Shown here: one piece after another, positions 37,614-46,100 of the stretch
Layout of the letters: the number at the start of each line of letters is the position of its first letter
Numbering within the stretch: the stretch's first letter is position 1
Assembly: GCA_965261065.1 (NCBI GenBank)
Contig: OZ253444.1
Location: 7,502,001 to 7,566,000 of the forward strand
Reading direction: 5' to 3'
DNA length: 64,000 bases
Origin: JAKZVK01 sp965261065
GTDB lineage: Bacteria > Acidobacteriota > Terriglobia > Bryobacterales > UBA6623
Notes under the pieces: generated by a model
What the model was told of the DNA's origin: nothing
Seen by the model: the letters and a program-made list of their open reading frames with translations, nothing else
Databases searched by the model: none
Position numbers and translations under genes: made by a program

Positions 37614-38765
37614 TCAGCAGCGGCCCGCTGCCATCTGCAAAACCGGCAGCTCTCGTCCAAGCGGCCGGCGTGGCTGGAAGGGCGCTGCTTCTTCGTAATC
37701 GTCAAACCAGTGGGCTTCGGGGTCCCGCCGAAAGAGCATCACGCGGCCCGTGTTCTTGGGATCGGCGGCCCGGTGATACTTGAAGATCACGTGGGTTTCG
37801 GTGAGTCCGGCGACTTCGATCTTGCCGCTGACGTGTGACATGCTGAACCGCGCACGTTTCGCCAGGCCCGAAGCCTGATTCTGCGCCTCGCTGAAGATCT
37901 GGTACGCCTGCTCGAGCGGCCCCGAATAAGCGCTGTTGCCCTCGGTCGGACGGCACTGGAACACGTAATAGGGCGGCACGCCCATGTACGACAGCTCGTT
38001 GAACAGCTCCAACAGGACCGCGCTGCTGTCGTTGACGCCTCGGATCATCGGGGTCTGGTTGACGATCGTCGCGCCGTGCTTGCGGAGCGTGTCCAGGCCC
38101 TCCCGGGCAACCGCCGTCAACTCCACCGGGTGGTTGAAGTGGGCCATGATGTAGATCCGGCCGTCGGTGGTGCTATAGGTTTCGAGCATCTTCCACAGGC
38201 TCGGATCCCCGAGAATCCGCTGCGGATTGAAAGCCGGCATCTTGGTCCCGATGCGGATGATCTTCACATGCGGGATCTCTCTGAGCTTCGCGATGATCGG
38301 CTCAAGCTTCGAGGTCGACATGATGAGAGGATCCCCTCCGGTGAGGAGAACGTTGGAGATCTCCGGATGCGCGCGGATATAGGCCAGCCCTCCGCTAACG
38401 TCCTTCACCACCTCATCGTTGTCGTTCATAAACAGCCGCTTGCGGAAACAGAAGCGGCAGTAGGCCCCGCAGACATCGTTGACCAACAGGAGGGCCGTGT
38501 CGCGGTACTTGTGTTCGAGGCCGGGAACCTTGGTGTAGAGTTCCTCGTGTGAGGCATCGAGGCGGCCCCACTCGTCAAGCTCCTCCTCCATGGGGATCAC
38601 GAGGCGGCGGATGGGATCGTCGGGGTCGTCCCAGTTAATCAAGCCTTGGTAGTAGTCGTTCGTGCGAAACACGAACTTGTCACCCACCGGCGCGAGACGT
38701 TGCTTCTCCGTTTCGCTGAGCTGGTCGATCTGACTGATCTTTGTGATGTATTTGGGCTTGTTCAG
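37614..38765 (-). CDS. KamA-family radical SAM aminomutase
   Basis: The radical SAM cluster motif is CGAYCRFC. The N-terminal NDYYQGLINWDDPDDPIRRL, the line SNVLLTGGDPLIMS, KIIRIGTKMPAFNPQRI and the PLP-lysine region with SHVSGKIEVAG are typical of lysine 2,3-aminomutase and relatives. These move the amino group from C2 to C3, using SAM, a 4Fe-4S cluster and PLP. An open frame extends 26 codons above GTG 38687 with family-like sequence (KPKYITKISQIDQLSETEKQ), and a perfect AAGGAGGT lies before a CTG at 38765, so CTG is the likely start. No epmA or elongation factor P gene is near, so lysine, glutamate and EF-P substrates remain open. Confidence 0.88.
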   Translation of the reverse strand: MNKPKYITKISQIDQLSETEKQRLAPVGDKFVFRTNDYYQGLINWDDPDDPIRRLVIPMEEELDEWGRLDASHEELYTKVPGLEHKYRDTALLLVNDVCGAYCRFCFRKRLFMNDNDEVVKDVSGGLAYIRAHPEISNVLLTGGDPLIMSTSKLEPIIAKLREIPHVKIIRIGTKMPAFNPQRILGDPSLWKMLETYSTTDGRIYIMAHFNHPVELTAVAREGLDTLRKHGATIVNQTPMIRGVNDSSAVLLELFNELSYMGVPPYYVFQCRPTEGNSAYSGPLEQAYQIFSEAQNQASGLAKRARFSMSHVSGKIEVAGLTETHVIFKYHRAADPKNTGRVMLFRRDPEAHWFDDYEEAAPFQPRRPLGRELPVLQMAAGRC

Positions 38766-38962
38766 TATCCACCTCCTTAAGACAGCAACGCGCGCTCAAG
38801 CCCTGCATCTGCCTGCTTGACGCACCTCGCGGATGTAGATCAATTTCCGCCCGCACAGAGCGGAATCAAGACGACTAGCGCGGCGGGATTGCGCAGGATA
38901 AGGCCAAGTCATTAGAGCACAGCAGGCCCTCAATGTCAAGGATCATGGGCTTGCGTGTCAAC

Positions 38963-40545
38963 GCCCAATAGAAATGTCCCCCTCGGTAGCTCGATAGAAG
39001 TGTCCCCTTGTGTTTCTTGTTCGTAGGAGAGATATCGTCGTCGTCGGGGCTGTGGAACTGTGGGAATCGCGTAGCGATTTCCAAGGGGCGGTGGGAAGGG
39101 TGGAAAACCATCCACCGCTCCTCGAACCCGGTACTGCTGCCTCGAGAGATTTTCCACGCTTTCCATCCGACCCGGCATTTCCACAGCCCTCTTATGTATT
39201 CGCAGCCCGTTTTTTCCGTAACACAGCTCGCCGCCAGGGGTGGTCCGCCGCCGGCTTGCGCCCGCCCCCCGGACGCTGCTGTGGTGCTGGCTTCGTCCGC
39301 AGCTGTGGCGTCGGCGTGGCGATCACGTCGTGCTCGATCTCGTGCCCGTCAAACCTCACCTGCAAGCTCTCATCGCGCCACTGTTGGACCGTCACCCGTG
39401 CCCCCGCCCCCACGCCCTGGTTGCGTTTCGGCTTCAACTGCAAACAACGATTCTCGAAACGCACCACCCGGTCGTTGCTCACCACGCGTTCGTACTCGCA
39501 ACAGAACACCCCTCGCAGCTCGGTGCCGCGGGGGAGCGCCTGGTGAAAGTCCGCTGCCGCCGCCGGCTCACAGGCGAAGCGCTCGTTGTGCTCGGCCAGG
39601 TACTCCTCGTCGAGATAACGGTTCGCCGCCTCGTACTCGACGATCCCGCGCAGCCGCATCTTCTTGATCAGGCGGTCTTGGTGCGTGCCGTGATGGCGCT
39701 CCACTCGGCCCTTGGCTTGCGGCGAGGAAGCCGCCATGATCGTAATGCCGAGCTTGGCACACATGCGCCCGAACTGCGTCTCGGGCTTGATGCCTGCCAG
39801 CGCTTCCCGCGACGTCGGCTGGCGCTGGTAGACGTTTTTCCAGTCGCAGTACAACGCCTTGGGAACACCGTGTTGACGCACCCAGGCTGCGAGCAGATCG
39901 GCTGCGGCCCAGGTCGTTTCCTGGTTCGAGAAACGGCACAGCGCCACACCGGTCGCGTCATCGACGAAGTTCATCAGACAGGCTTTCGGGCCGCGTTCTT
40001 CCAGCCAGTGGTGGTGCGAACCGTCGAGTTGAATCAGCTCGCCGAAGTGCGCTTTGCGTTGGCGCCGGGTGCGATGCGGTTGGCGCTTGCGACGGCGGCT
40101 CCACAGACCCGCGGCGAGCATCCAGCGCCGCAGTGTTTCGCGCGGCACTTCCAGGCCGTGGTCGGCTGCCAGATGTTCCGACGCCAGCGTCGGCCCGAAG
40201 CGCTCGTGCCCCTCGCCCGCATAGTTCTCGCGCACCAACTCGAGAACCTGCTGGCGTCGCTTCTGATCGGCTCGGTTCGAAGCACGGCCGACGTTACCGT
40301 GCACCAAAGCCTTGGCCCCGCCCGCACGGTAACGCTTCTTCAGACGCTTCGCATGGCGGTAGCTGACCTCCAGCAGCTCGGCGGCTTCGGTCAACTTCAG
40401 TTCCCCTCGTTTCACTCGGCTCAGCACTTCGCCGCGCCTCAACTCCTTGGCACTCATCCATGTCCTTCCCACTCTCGGCTCCTCCTTCGGAGCCTCAGAA
40501 TAGGGGACATTTCTATTGGGCGCTCAAGGGGACATTATCATTGGG
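38963..40545 (-). mobile_element. ISNCY-type insertion sequence
   Basis: About 1.58 kb. Both ends carry repeats of the unit GCCCAATAGAAATGTCCCC: on the left at 38963-38982 with a weaker second at about 38993-39005; on the right, inverted, at 40503-40522 and a variant at 40528-40545. TCAAC is found just outside both ends and could be a short target duplication. The exact ends are therefore approximate. Confidence 0.75.
39192..40472 (-). CDS. ISNCY-family transposase (integrase-type DDE)
   Basis: A 426-residue transposase. The N-terminus holds two helix-turn-helix regions (RGELKLTEAAELLEVSYRHA; AKRLKKRYRAGGAKALVHGN) followed by GPTLASEHLAADHGLEVPRE. The rve-like catalytic domain reads HFGELIQLDGSHHHWLEERG, LMNFVDDATGVALCRFSNQE and AASSPQAKGRVERHHGTHQD (D, D, E). 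The C-terminus (CCEYERVVSNDRVVRFENRC) matches ISNCY/ISL-type members. The frame is intact, so the element could be active. The start is GTG 40472 or the ATG five codons later. Confidence 0.88.
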   Translation of the reverse strand: MGRTWMSAKELRRGEVLSRVKRGELKLTEAAELLEVSYRHAKRLKKRYRAGGAKALVHGNVGRASNRADQKRRQQVLELVRENYAGEGHERFGPTLASEHLAADHGLEVPRETLRRWMLAAGLWSRRRKRQPHRTRRQRKAHFGELIQLDGSHHHWLEERGPKACLMNFVDDATGVALCRFSNQETTWAAADLLAAWVRQHGVPKALYCDWKNVYQRQPTSREALAGIKPETQFGRMCAKLGITIMAASSPQAKGRVERHHGTHQDRLIKKMRLRGIVEYEAANRYLDEEYLAEHNERFACEPAAAADFHQALPRGTELRGVFCCEYERVVSNDRVVRFENRCLQLKPKRNQGVGAGARVTVQQWRDESLQVRFDGHEIEHDVIATPTPQLRTKPAPQQRPGGGRKPAADHPWRRAVLRKKRAANT

Positions 40546-40782
40546 CTTCAACACCCCCTTCCGCGGCGGTCAGCGATTCCGCAACGCGGTCGGGCGAGAG
40601 CCGGGAAGTGATTGGGGAACGAGCGAGTTAGGTGCGGGGCGAGCGGGGCGAGCAGATTCGCAGCCGGACGAGGGCCTCGGCGGGGCCCGAAGTCGGCCGC
40701 GGAAGACACCGCTACGCTCGGCTGCCGCTCGGCGGCGTGGTGGCAGCGCAGGATGGCAGGGAGAAAGAAAACCACCCGCTCG

Positions 40783-42066
40783 CTATGGCGAGGGCCCCGA
40801 GCCGTACGGGCAAGCCGCCGCCTGATACAGATCAGCCGCCATCGCGCGCGCCCAAAAGACTCGCGGCTTGCTGCGCCGCAGCGATGCCTTGAGATTGCGC
40901 GCAACAAAAACGTGGAAGAGATTAAAAGCCAGAAACACCGTCAACAGAAAGTTCTCGATCGCCGCGGGGTCGTGCTTATATACGTGGTCGGCGTGCCAGC
41001 CGTTGACTAACTCGTTGAAACCCTGATTCTCGATGTCCCAGCGTTGATGGCCCAACCTTACCACCCGCGCGGTCCGAACCTGCAGTGAGGAAAGGGTCGT
41101 CACCCACACCCACTCGCTGTGATGCGGATGCGGTTGGGAGTCGAGTTGCGAATACTGCTGCCAGCTCTCGACGGAACGAACCACCCGCAGCGGCTGCTGC
41201 ACCTGCGGCCACGACACCAGGCCCTCGTGATCCCACCACTGGCAATCGCGACCTTGATAGTCGCCGCGTTGGGGCGCCGTGGTCGGCCACAGCCCTTGGA
41301 CGTCTTGATAGAGGTTGCGGCGCTCGTCCTTGAGCACGATCACGGCGTCTTTGCCATGCCCCAATAAGAAGTTGATAAACGGGGCGGTGGCGTAGAGAGC
41401 ATCGGCCAACACGACGTCAAAGGCTCGCGGATAGGTCTCGAGAACTCGCGCCAGCAAACGGTGCGCCGCGGCCATCTCGTCCTCGCCGGGCCGTTGCGGC
41501 TCGGCGTCGAGCAACAGTCGCAGCGGTTCGGAGCCGGGGGGCGCATCGGAGAGCAACAGCAGTGTGACTTGGCGATGGTAGTATTGCATCTGCTGGCCAT
41601 CGCGGCGCTGCACGGTGCGCTTCAAGCATCCTCGACAGCAACGGCGGTAGCTGGCGTGAGACTCATGGCCGTCGAGCACGGCCACGCCCAGCCCGCCGAT
41701 CCCGGGCAGGGCCTTGTTGCGCTTGAGCCGTTCGTAGACGTGATGAATCGCTGCCCGCACCGCGGCGGCATCGAGCCGGCTGTAGACGCGCCCGAGGGTG
41801 TCGGCGCTGGGCATCTCGCGGCCCAACCACTGTTTCCAAAACGGTGCGGGCGCTAGCGTCTCTAACGCGTTGAGGCTGCCCAGCCGTGTCCAGAACAGCA
41901 CCAGCACCGACTGCAGCACCACCCGCGTCGGGATGCGCGGCCGCGGCCTGGTGTCGCCGACGGCGGCCAGCAGCGAGTCCCGCAGACCGTAGACCTTCTC
42001 GGCGTAGTGCAGCAGGCGTCGAAGAACGTCATTCCTCCCGGCGGCTTCGGAGCCGTTTCCATTCAC
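40783..42066 (-). CDS. IS4-superfamily DDE transposase
   Basis: GTG 42066 gives a 427-residue protein. RPRIPTRVVLQSVLVLFWTR and LGREMPSADTLGRVYSRLDA begin it. LGVAVLDGHESHASYR holds a first Asp, FDVVLADALYATAPFINFLL a second, and VVRLGHQRWDIENQGFNELV the Glu region typical of IS4/DDE_Tnp_1 enzymes. The open frame extends about 90 codons further upstream, but that stretch is antisense-like and overlaps the DUF6788-type ORF, so I reject it. The frame is intact. Confidence 0.8.
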   Translation of the reverse strand: MNGNGSEAAGRNDVLRRLLHYAEKVYGLRDSLLAAVGDTRPRPRIPTRVVLQSVLVLFWTRLGSLNALETLAPAPFWKQWLGREMPSADTLGRVYSRLDAAAVRAAIHHVYERLKRNKALPGIGGLGVAVLDGHESHASYRRCCRGCLKRTVQRRDGQQMQYYHRQVTLLLLSDAPPGSEPLRLLLDAEPQRPGEDEMAAAHRLLARVLETYPRAFDVVLADALYATAPFINFLLGHGKDAVIVLKDERRNLYQDVQGLWPTTAPQRGDYQGRDCQWWDHEGLVSWPQVQQPLRVVRSVESWQQYSQLDSQPHPHHSEWVWVTTLSSLQVRTARVVRLGHQRWDIENQGFNELVNGWHADHVYKHDPAAIENFLLTVFLAFNLFHVFVARNLKASLRRSKPRVFWARAMAADLYQAAACPYGSGPSP

Positions 42067-42367
42067 GCTCGGAGACCTCGTCGAGGAGCCGTTGGAGTTG
42101 CTGGTAGTCGGCCACGGCCTGGCGGACGCGGGCCTCCCAGTGGCGGGGCACAAACAGCTGCTGCAGTTGCCCTTGGCGATTCCGCACCAAATACAACGAG
42201 GCGTGAAGCTGACCGCGAGCACAGCGACAGGTGGGCTTGCCGCAGGTGCGTTGGCGGGGCGCCAGCGTGCCGTGCAGCAACCAGCGGCCATGGACGAGCT
42301 GCGCGATGCGGGAGCGGAGCCTACGTTCGGCATCCGAGAGATGAGAGCGAGTGGGGGCCGCCTTCAT
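42029..42367 (-). CDS. Short DUF6788-like accessory ORF of the IS4-like element
   Basis: A 112-residue protein: SDAERRLRSRIAQLVHGRWL, a cysteine pair region RTCGKPTCRCARGQLHASLY, then LFVPRHWEARVRQAVADYQQ and a helical end. Small proteins of this type (with the C-G-K-x-x-C-x-C motif and the H-x-x-x-Y-L line) commonly precede transposases. It may bind DNA through a zinc site. It overlaps the transposase start by 38 bases. Confidence 0.65.
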   Translation of the reverse strand: MKAAPTRSHLSDAERRLRSRIAQLVHGRWLLHGTLAPRQRTCGKPTCRCARGQLHASLYLVRNRQGQLQQLFVPRHWEARVRQAVADYQQLQRLLDEVSEREWKRLRSRREE

Positions 42368-42628
42368 GACTGGTATAATTAATATATATCAGAATAACAC
42401 ATGGGTCAAGTCCGCCGGGGGAATGCGAATCTGCTCGGACCTGGAGGACGAGCGAAAACACTTGCTAAATCAAATGTTTCCGACCCTCAAGAAATGTGGA
42501 TGCGGAACCGCTGGGCTTGCGGATGGCGCTAACTCACTTATAAATCAGAGAGTTGTGGAGCGTGTGCTCAAGCCTCAATGGAACCGGCTGCACTCCGGGA
42601 TTGCGGTTGCGCCACGCTGATTTAGCCG

Positions 42629-43690
42629 TCAGAACCCGCTTGGCCGGATCCAATAGCTCTCCTCCCACGACGCGCCGGGAGGGATGGTCTGGAGGTCTTC
42701 GTACAGGCCGCGATGAGCCAGATTGAAGGCGTTGGTGATGCCGCTCATCGGTTCGAAGCAGATGAAATCTCGGTCATCGCCAACAGGTGCGTAGACGACG
42801 GCCGCGTGATATTTCGGACCGTAGGCCACTTCAATCTGCTCGCTTTTTCCTCGCACCGAGAAGACAGCCTGCCCGGAGGCGTCGCGAACCAGACCCCCAA
42901 AAACGTGGTCGAGGAAATGTTCCTGGAGGGAAATCGCCTTGGGAGTCGGGAACACCTCCCCCACTGGGCGAATCTCGCCGGTCGGAATCAACTTGTCGGA
43001 CAGTTCCCAGATCCGCTCCGCCGCCAAGCTGACCGTCCAGTCGTCGCGCGGCGCATCGTGAAGCTGGAAGTAGGGGTGGTACCCGACCGACAGAGGCATC
43101 GTCTGCGCGCCGTCGTTCCGGATGCTTGTCCGCACTTCGAGGGCCCCCGCACGCAGCAGGTACGTCATGTCGATCGTGTGCGCGAAGGGGAACTGCGCCA
43201 GCAAGTCAGCGTGTCGCGAGAAACGCAGCCGGCTGACAGCGCGGGCGCCCCTCTCATCGGCATCCAGCGACACCACTTCCCACTGGGAGGTGTACAGCAG
43301 CAATCCATGGATCGGGAACTGGTTGCCGTCCCGGCGGATGTTGCCGAGCTTGTCGTTGAACCGATAGTACTGCCCATTGGCGTAGAAGCCCTCCCCGTCC
43401 ACCCGGTTGGCCCAGGGCGCCAGGAACGGGTTGCCGCACAACTTGGGATTGGCGGCAAAGGCAGCCACCGACTCATAGGGAAACCAGAAGACGTTCTTTC
43501 CCCTCACCTTCATCTCATAGGCGTTGTTGCCTACCGACGGGGCGATCGAGACGGCCGTATCGTATTGCTGATCGGTGAGTTGGACGATGGAGACGCCGTC
43601 CACGACGGCTTTGCGGGCTGAGTAGTTCTGCGCGTGTGCGGGCATGAGAGTCAAGCCGGCGAGAAGGGCCGTTGTGAGAAAGACGTTCAT
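42629..43690 (-). CDS. Secreted aldose 1-epimerase-like protein
   Basis: ATG 43690 gives 353 residues with a signal peptide (NVFLTTALLAGLTLMPAHAQ). The galactose-mutarotase-like fold is indicated by GNPFLAPWANRVDGEGFYAN, FPIHGLLLYTSQWEVVS and SVGYHPYFQLHD: an N-R pair and two His residues in positions where GalM proteins have substrate-binding and catalytic groups, plus a late Glu (FICFEPMSGITNAFN). Export to the periplasm is unusual for GalM, so it may act on extracellular sugars. Its start overlaps the preceding gene stop by four bases, so the two are coupled. Confidence 0.85.
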   Translation of the reverse strand: MNVFLTTALLAGLTLMPAHAQNYSARKAVVDGVSIVQLTDQQYDTAVSIAPSVGNNAYEMKVRGKNVFWFPYESVAAFAANPKLCGNPFLAPWANRVDGEGFYANGQYYRFNDKLGNIRRDGNQFPIHGLLLYTSQWEVVSLDADERGARAVSRLRFSRHADLLAQFPFAHTIDMTYLLRAGALEVRTSIRNDGAQTMPLSVGYHPYFQLHDAPRDDWTVSLAAERIWELSDKLIPTGEIRPVGEVFPTPKAISLQEHFLDHVFGGLVRDASGQAVFSVRGKSEQIEVAYGPKYHAAVVYAPVGDDRDFICFEPMSGITNAFNLAHRGLYEDLQTIPPGASWEESYWIRPSGF

Positions 43691-44109
43691 TCCTCGGGCA
43701 GTTCCTGCAGCTCGGTTCCGTCTTGACAACACATGCAGCGGCCGGGCTCGTGCTGGTAGATGTTGCAGATCACGCAGTAGTAAACGACACGGAAGCGCTT
43801 GCCGTCTTTGACCGTGAAGAGCTTGTGGATGCGCAGCACGCCGTCGGCGCCGCGCGAGCCTTCGAGTTGCCACAGGCGTCCGGCGAGCCGTGAGTCGAAG
43901 ATTTGGCCGACCGAGAACTCGTCGCCCGAGACCTGGTGTTTGCCACCGTCCGCGGTCACGAAGACGAACGGCTCGTCTTTTCGCGGCGGCGATGTGATAC
44001 TTGCCTCCGGGCGGCCTCGCACGACCGGGTCCGGAGGCAACGTGTCACCGCGGACGGCGCTTCCGCTGAGGAGAAGCGCCAACGCAAGCAGCTTGGGAAC
44101 CGAAGTCAT
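43687..44109 (-). CDS. Secreted small protein with C-terminal zinc-ribbon-like cysteines
   Basis: A 140-residue protein with a signal peptide (TSVPKLLALALLLSGSAVRG). The middle part, RKDEPFVFVTADGGKHQVSG to GRLWQLEGSRGADGVLRIHK, is beta-like and of no recognised family. The C-terminus YYCVICNIYQHEPGRCMCCQ has a C-x2-C ... C-x-C-C pattern, able to bind a metal or form disulfides. It is coupled to the epimerase-like gene by a four-base overlap, so they may work together, but no function is known. Confidence 0.65.
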   Translation of the reverse strand: MTSVPKLLALALLLSGSAVRGDTLPPDPVVRGRPEASITSPPRKDEPFVFVTADGGKHQVSGDEFSVGQIFDSRLAGRLWQLEGSRGADGVLRIHKLFTVKDGKRFRVVYYCVICNIYQHEPGRCMCCQDGTELQELPEE

Positions 44110-44196
44110 CGCCGGAGGAAAGGGCTACGCGAAAATTCGAGTATAGCGCTTGCTCGGGGAGCCAAACCCTCGGGCCGGGTTACGAGCCGTGGGCGG

Positions 44197-45084
44197 CTAG
44201 GCACTCTCGGGGCTGGGAGAAAAGCGCCCCGTCAACCGATCTACAATTGGGCCCACCGCCGCCCGGCCACGCTCGTACGCTAGGGCGTATTGGTGCTTCT
44301 TTTCCTGGCGCGTCAGGCTGCGGCCCACACGCAGTAGATGGTCGAGCCCCATGCCCACCACGTAGGTTCCGGCGAACGATACCAGGCCCTTTGATACCAA
44401 GCCTCCGCCGGCGGGAATCTTCGACACCAACTCACGGGCGACGGCTCGCCAGCCGAACGCGGCGCCGATGATCGAGGCGATCTGGCCGCTCTGCTCCGAG
44501 TAGCCGATCTGGCTGTCGCTCGCCGCGGCGATCAGGAACGCCATGCGAACCTGGTTCATCGTGAGCACCGCTGTGTCCGAGGCGAACTCGCCCACAGCCC
44601 AGGGCAGACTGATCAGGCTGGGTACCACGTTGGGAAGCGCGGTCGCCACCGTGAAGTAGGCGTTCTCCTTGCTAATCTTCCAGATGACTCGTCGAATGAC
44701 AGGTTCGCGAAAGGGCAGGAACCGCAGCGCCAAGGGCATCCAACGGTCTTCGTGATCCTCCACGATGGCCGGGATAACCGCCGCCGGCTCATACGGATCG
44801 AACCGATAAAAATGAGACGGATGAGCGATGCCCGGCTCGGACAAGCCGAACTGGCATCGCTCGAAGTCCGCGTCGCTCGTAACCCGAACGACGCTGCGGT
44901 AGGCCTGTTGCGCTTTGGCCTGCGACGTCTCCGGCGGAATCAGAAACGAGAGGATGCGTGCGTAGGCTGCATCATCCGGCGCGAGAATGCCGGCGGTCAC
45001 TGGCTGGTCCGCCAGCTCACGGACATCGTTGGGATTCAGGTTGCGGAGAGCCGCCCCGATCTCGCGAATGATCTTCGGTGCCAA
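44197..45084 (-). CDS. DUF697-like membrane protein
   Basis: A 295-residue protein. The N-terminal 140 residues are soluble and unrecognised. A region from about 145 to 260 has hydrophobic helices (FTVATALPNVVPSLISLPWA; MNQVRMAFLIAAASDS) and ends in IGAAFGWRAVARELVSKIPA, then GLVSFAGTYVVGMGLDHLLR. The pattern FGWR-x-VARE ... G-T-x-x-(V)-G recalls the DUF697/YcjF family of inner-membrane proteins of unknown role. TTG start at 45084. It is followed by the zinc-ribbon and epimerase genes on the same strand, with an 87-base gap. Confidence 0.5.
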   Translation of the reverse strand: MAPKIIREIGAALRNLNPNDVRELADQPVTAGILAPDDAAYARILSFLIPPETSQAKAQQAYRSVVRVTSDADFERCQFGLSEPGIAHPSHFYRFDPYEPAAVIPAIVEDHEDRWMPLALRFLPFREPVIRRVIWKISKENAYFTVATALPNVVPSLISLPWAVGEFASDTAVLTMNQVRMAFLIAAASDSQIGYSEQSGQIASIIGAAFGWRAVARELVSKIPAGGGLVSKGLVSFAGTYVVGMGLDHLLRVGRSLTRQEKKHQYALAYERGRAAVGPIVDRLTGRFSPSPESA

Positions 45085-45512
45085 ACCTCCATTGTACCGG
45101 CTTGCAAGCCGGCAGATTGTGTTTCGTCGTACCTCCCCCCCCCCCCAGGATCAGGACCGCGCCTACGCCGATCCAAGCCCCTCCACCGCCAGTGAACCTG
45201 GCGATTTGTAAACCTCGCGATTTATCTCGCGACTTGCTGACAAGGGTGACGGCGTGGCCTATACTTGGTGTCGCCACTCGCCCGCCTGGCAATCCAATCG
45301 CGGTTGTGGGCTGATGATGCCGGGCGCAGCCGGCGGAGGCACTCGACAGCCACAGAAAACGCTACACACCCAAACCCAGCACGAGGAATCAACGATGCGC
45401 CAAAGCGATCGCTTGCCGAAAACGACCGTGGGATCTGACGATCGGCGGACACGCCATCCCGAGGACAACACCGAGTACCGCGGGCCCGCCTCCCCCCCCA
45501 GGTACACTCTGC
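45085..45512. other. Intergenic region with palindrome and C12 tract
   Basis: No convincing gene. It holds a perfect 16-bp palindrome (CCGGCTTGCAAGCCGG, 45097-45112), a run of twelve C (45135-45146) and an eight-C run (45492-45499). It separates the divergent DUF697-like and CSLREA genes and must contain their promoters, but I see no clear -35/-10 pair. Confidence 0.6.
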
Positions 45513-45992
45513 GTGGGAAGGTGGGCGCCGCCGCAAATCGCCAAGAAGACCCTCTACTTCCTCGTCCTCACGGCCCTGCTGGTGTGGGCCGGATCGGTGC
45601 CGGCAGCCTACGCCCAGATCCTCGTCACCACCACGCTTGATGAGTTGGACGGGGGAATGCCGAATGGGAGTTGCTCGCTGCGGGAGGCCATCTCCAATGC
45701 CAACAGCGACACCGCCGGTCAAGCCGACTGCGGCGTCGGCGCCGACACCATCATCCTGGAGGCCGGCCAGACCTACCCTCTGAGTATTGGCGGAACAGGC
45801 GAAGACTCCAATGCCACGGGTGACCTGGACATCACCGACACCGACGGCCTCACGATTGAGACCAACCTCACCTTTGGCACGGCCACCATCAACGCCGCCA
45901 ATATCGACCGGGTCATCGAAATGCATGCGGGGCCTTTGACGCTCATCGACCCGAGCATCGAAGACGGCACGCACGGGTGTAGTATCGGCTGA
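45513..45992 (+). CDS. Truncated CSLREA-domain secreted protein
   Basis: A 159-residue protein with a signal peptide (KKTLYFLVLTALLVWAGSVP, cut near AYA) and the CSLREA motif, NGSCSLREAISNANSD, followed by the usual GADTIILEAGQTYPLS and LDITDTDGLTIETNL. CSLREA domains normally open large beta-helix surface proteins of several hundred residues, so the stop soon after SIEDGTHGCSIG looks like a truncation. The next gene on the same strand is another secreted protein, 108 bases on. Confidence 0.75.
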   Translation: MGRWAPPQIAKKTLYFLVLTALLVWAGSVPAAYAQILVTTTLDELDGGMPNGSCSLREAISNANSDTAGQADCGVGADTIILEAGQTYPLSIGGTGEDSNATGDLDITDTDGLTIETNLTFGTATINAANIDRVIEMHAGPLTLIDPSIEDGTHGCSIG

Positions 45993-46100
45993 AACCGTGG
46001 GTCAGGAAATGAAAAGCGAACCTCGTTGTACCCGGGACGGCATCACCACGGGCAGCGTCGGCATCTCGGAAACAGCGAGCACAAGCGTAGCGAGGACATT

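Larger units (their letters stand above)
40783..42367 (-). mobile_element. IS4-like element with two ORFs (ends not resolved)
   Basis: Two overlapping genes on the minus strand, a short DUF6788-like ORF and a DDE transposase, form a known two-gene insertion unit. I could not find convincing terminal inverted repeats. The right side ends in an AT-rich patch (42376-42400), unusual in this GC-rich window, which may be part of the element. It lies next to the ISNCY element, which suggests a landing site for transposons between kamA and the epimerase gene. Confidence 0.7.

Noticed and set aside
40783..42333. The longer 516-codon version of the IS4-like transposase
   Set aside because: The first 89 codons overlap the DUF6788-like ORF in another frame and look random; GTG 42066 is the likely start.
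42351..42620. An 89-codon frame between the IS4-like element and the epimerase gene
   Set aside because: No family similarity, no ribosome-binding site, and it starts in the element; I treat it as chance.
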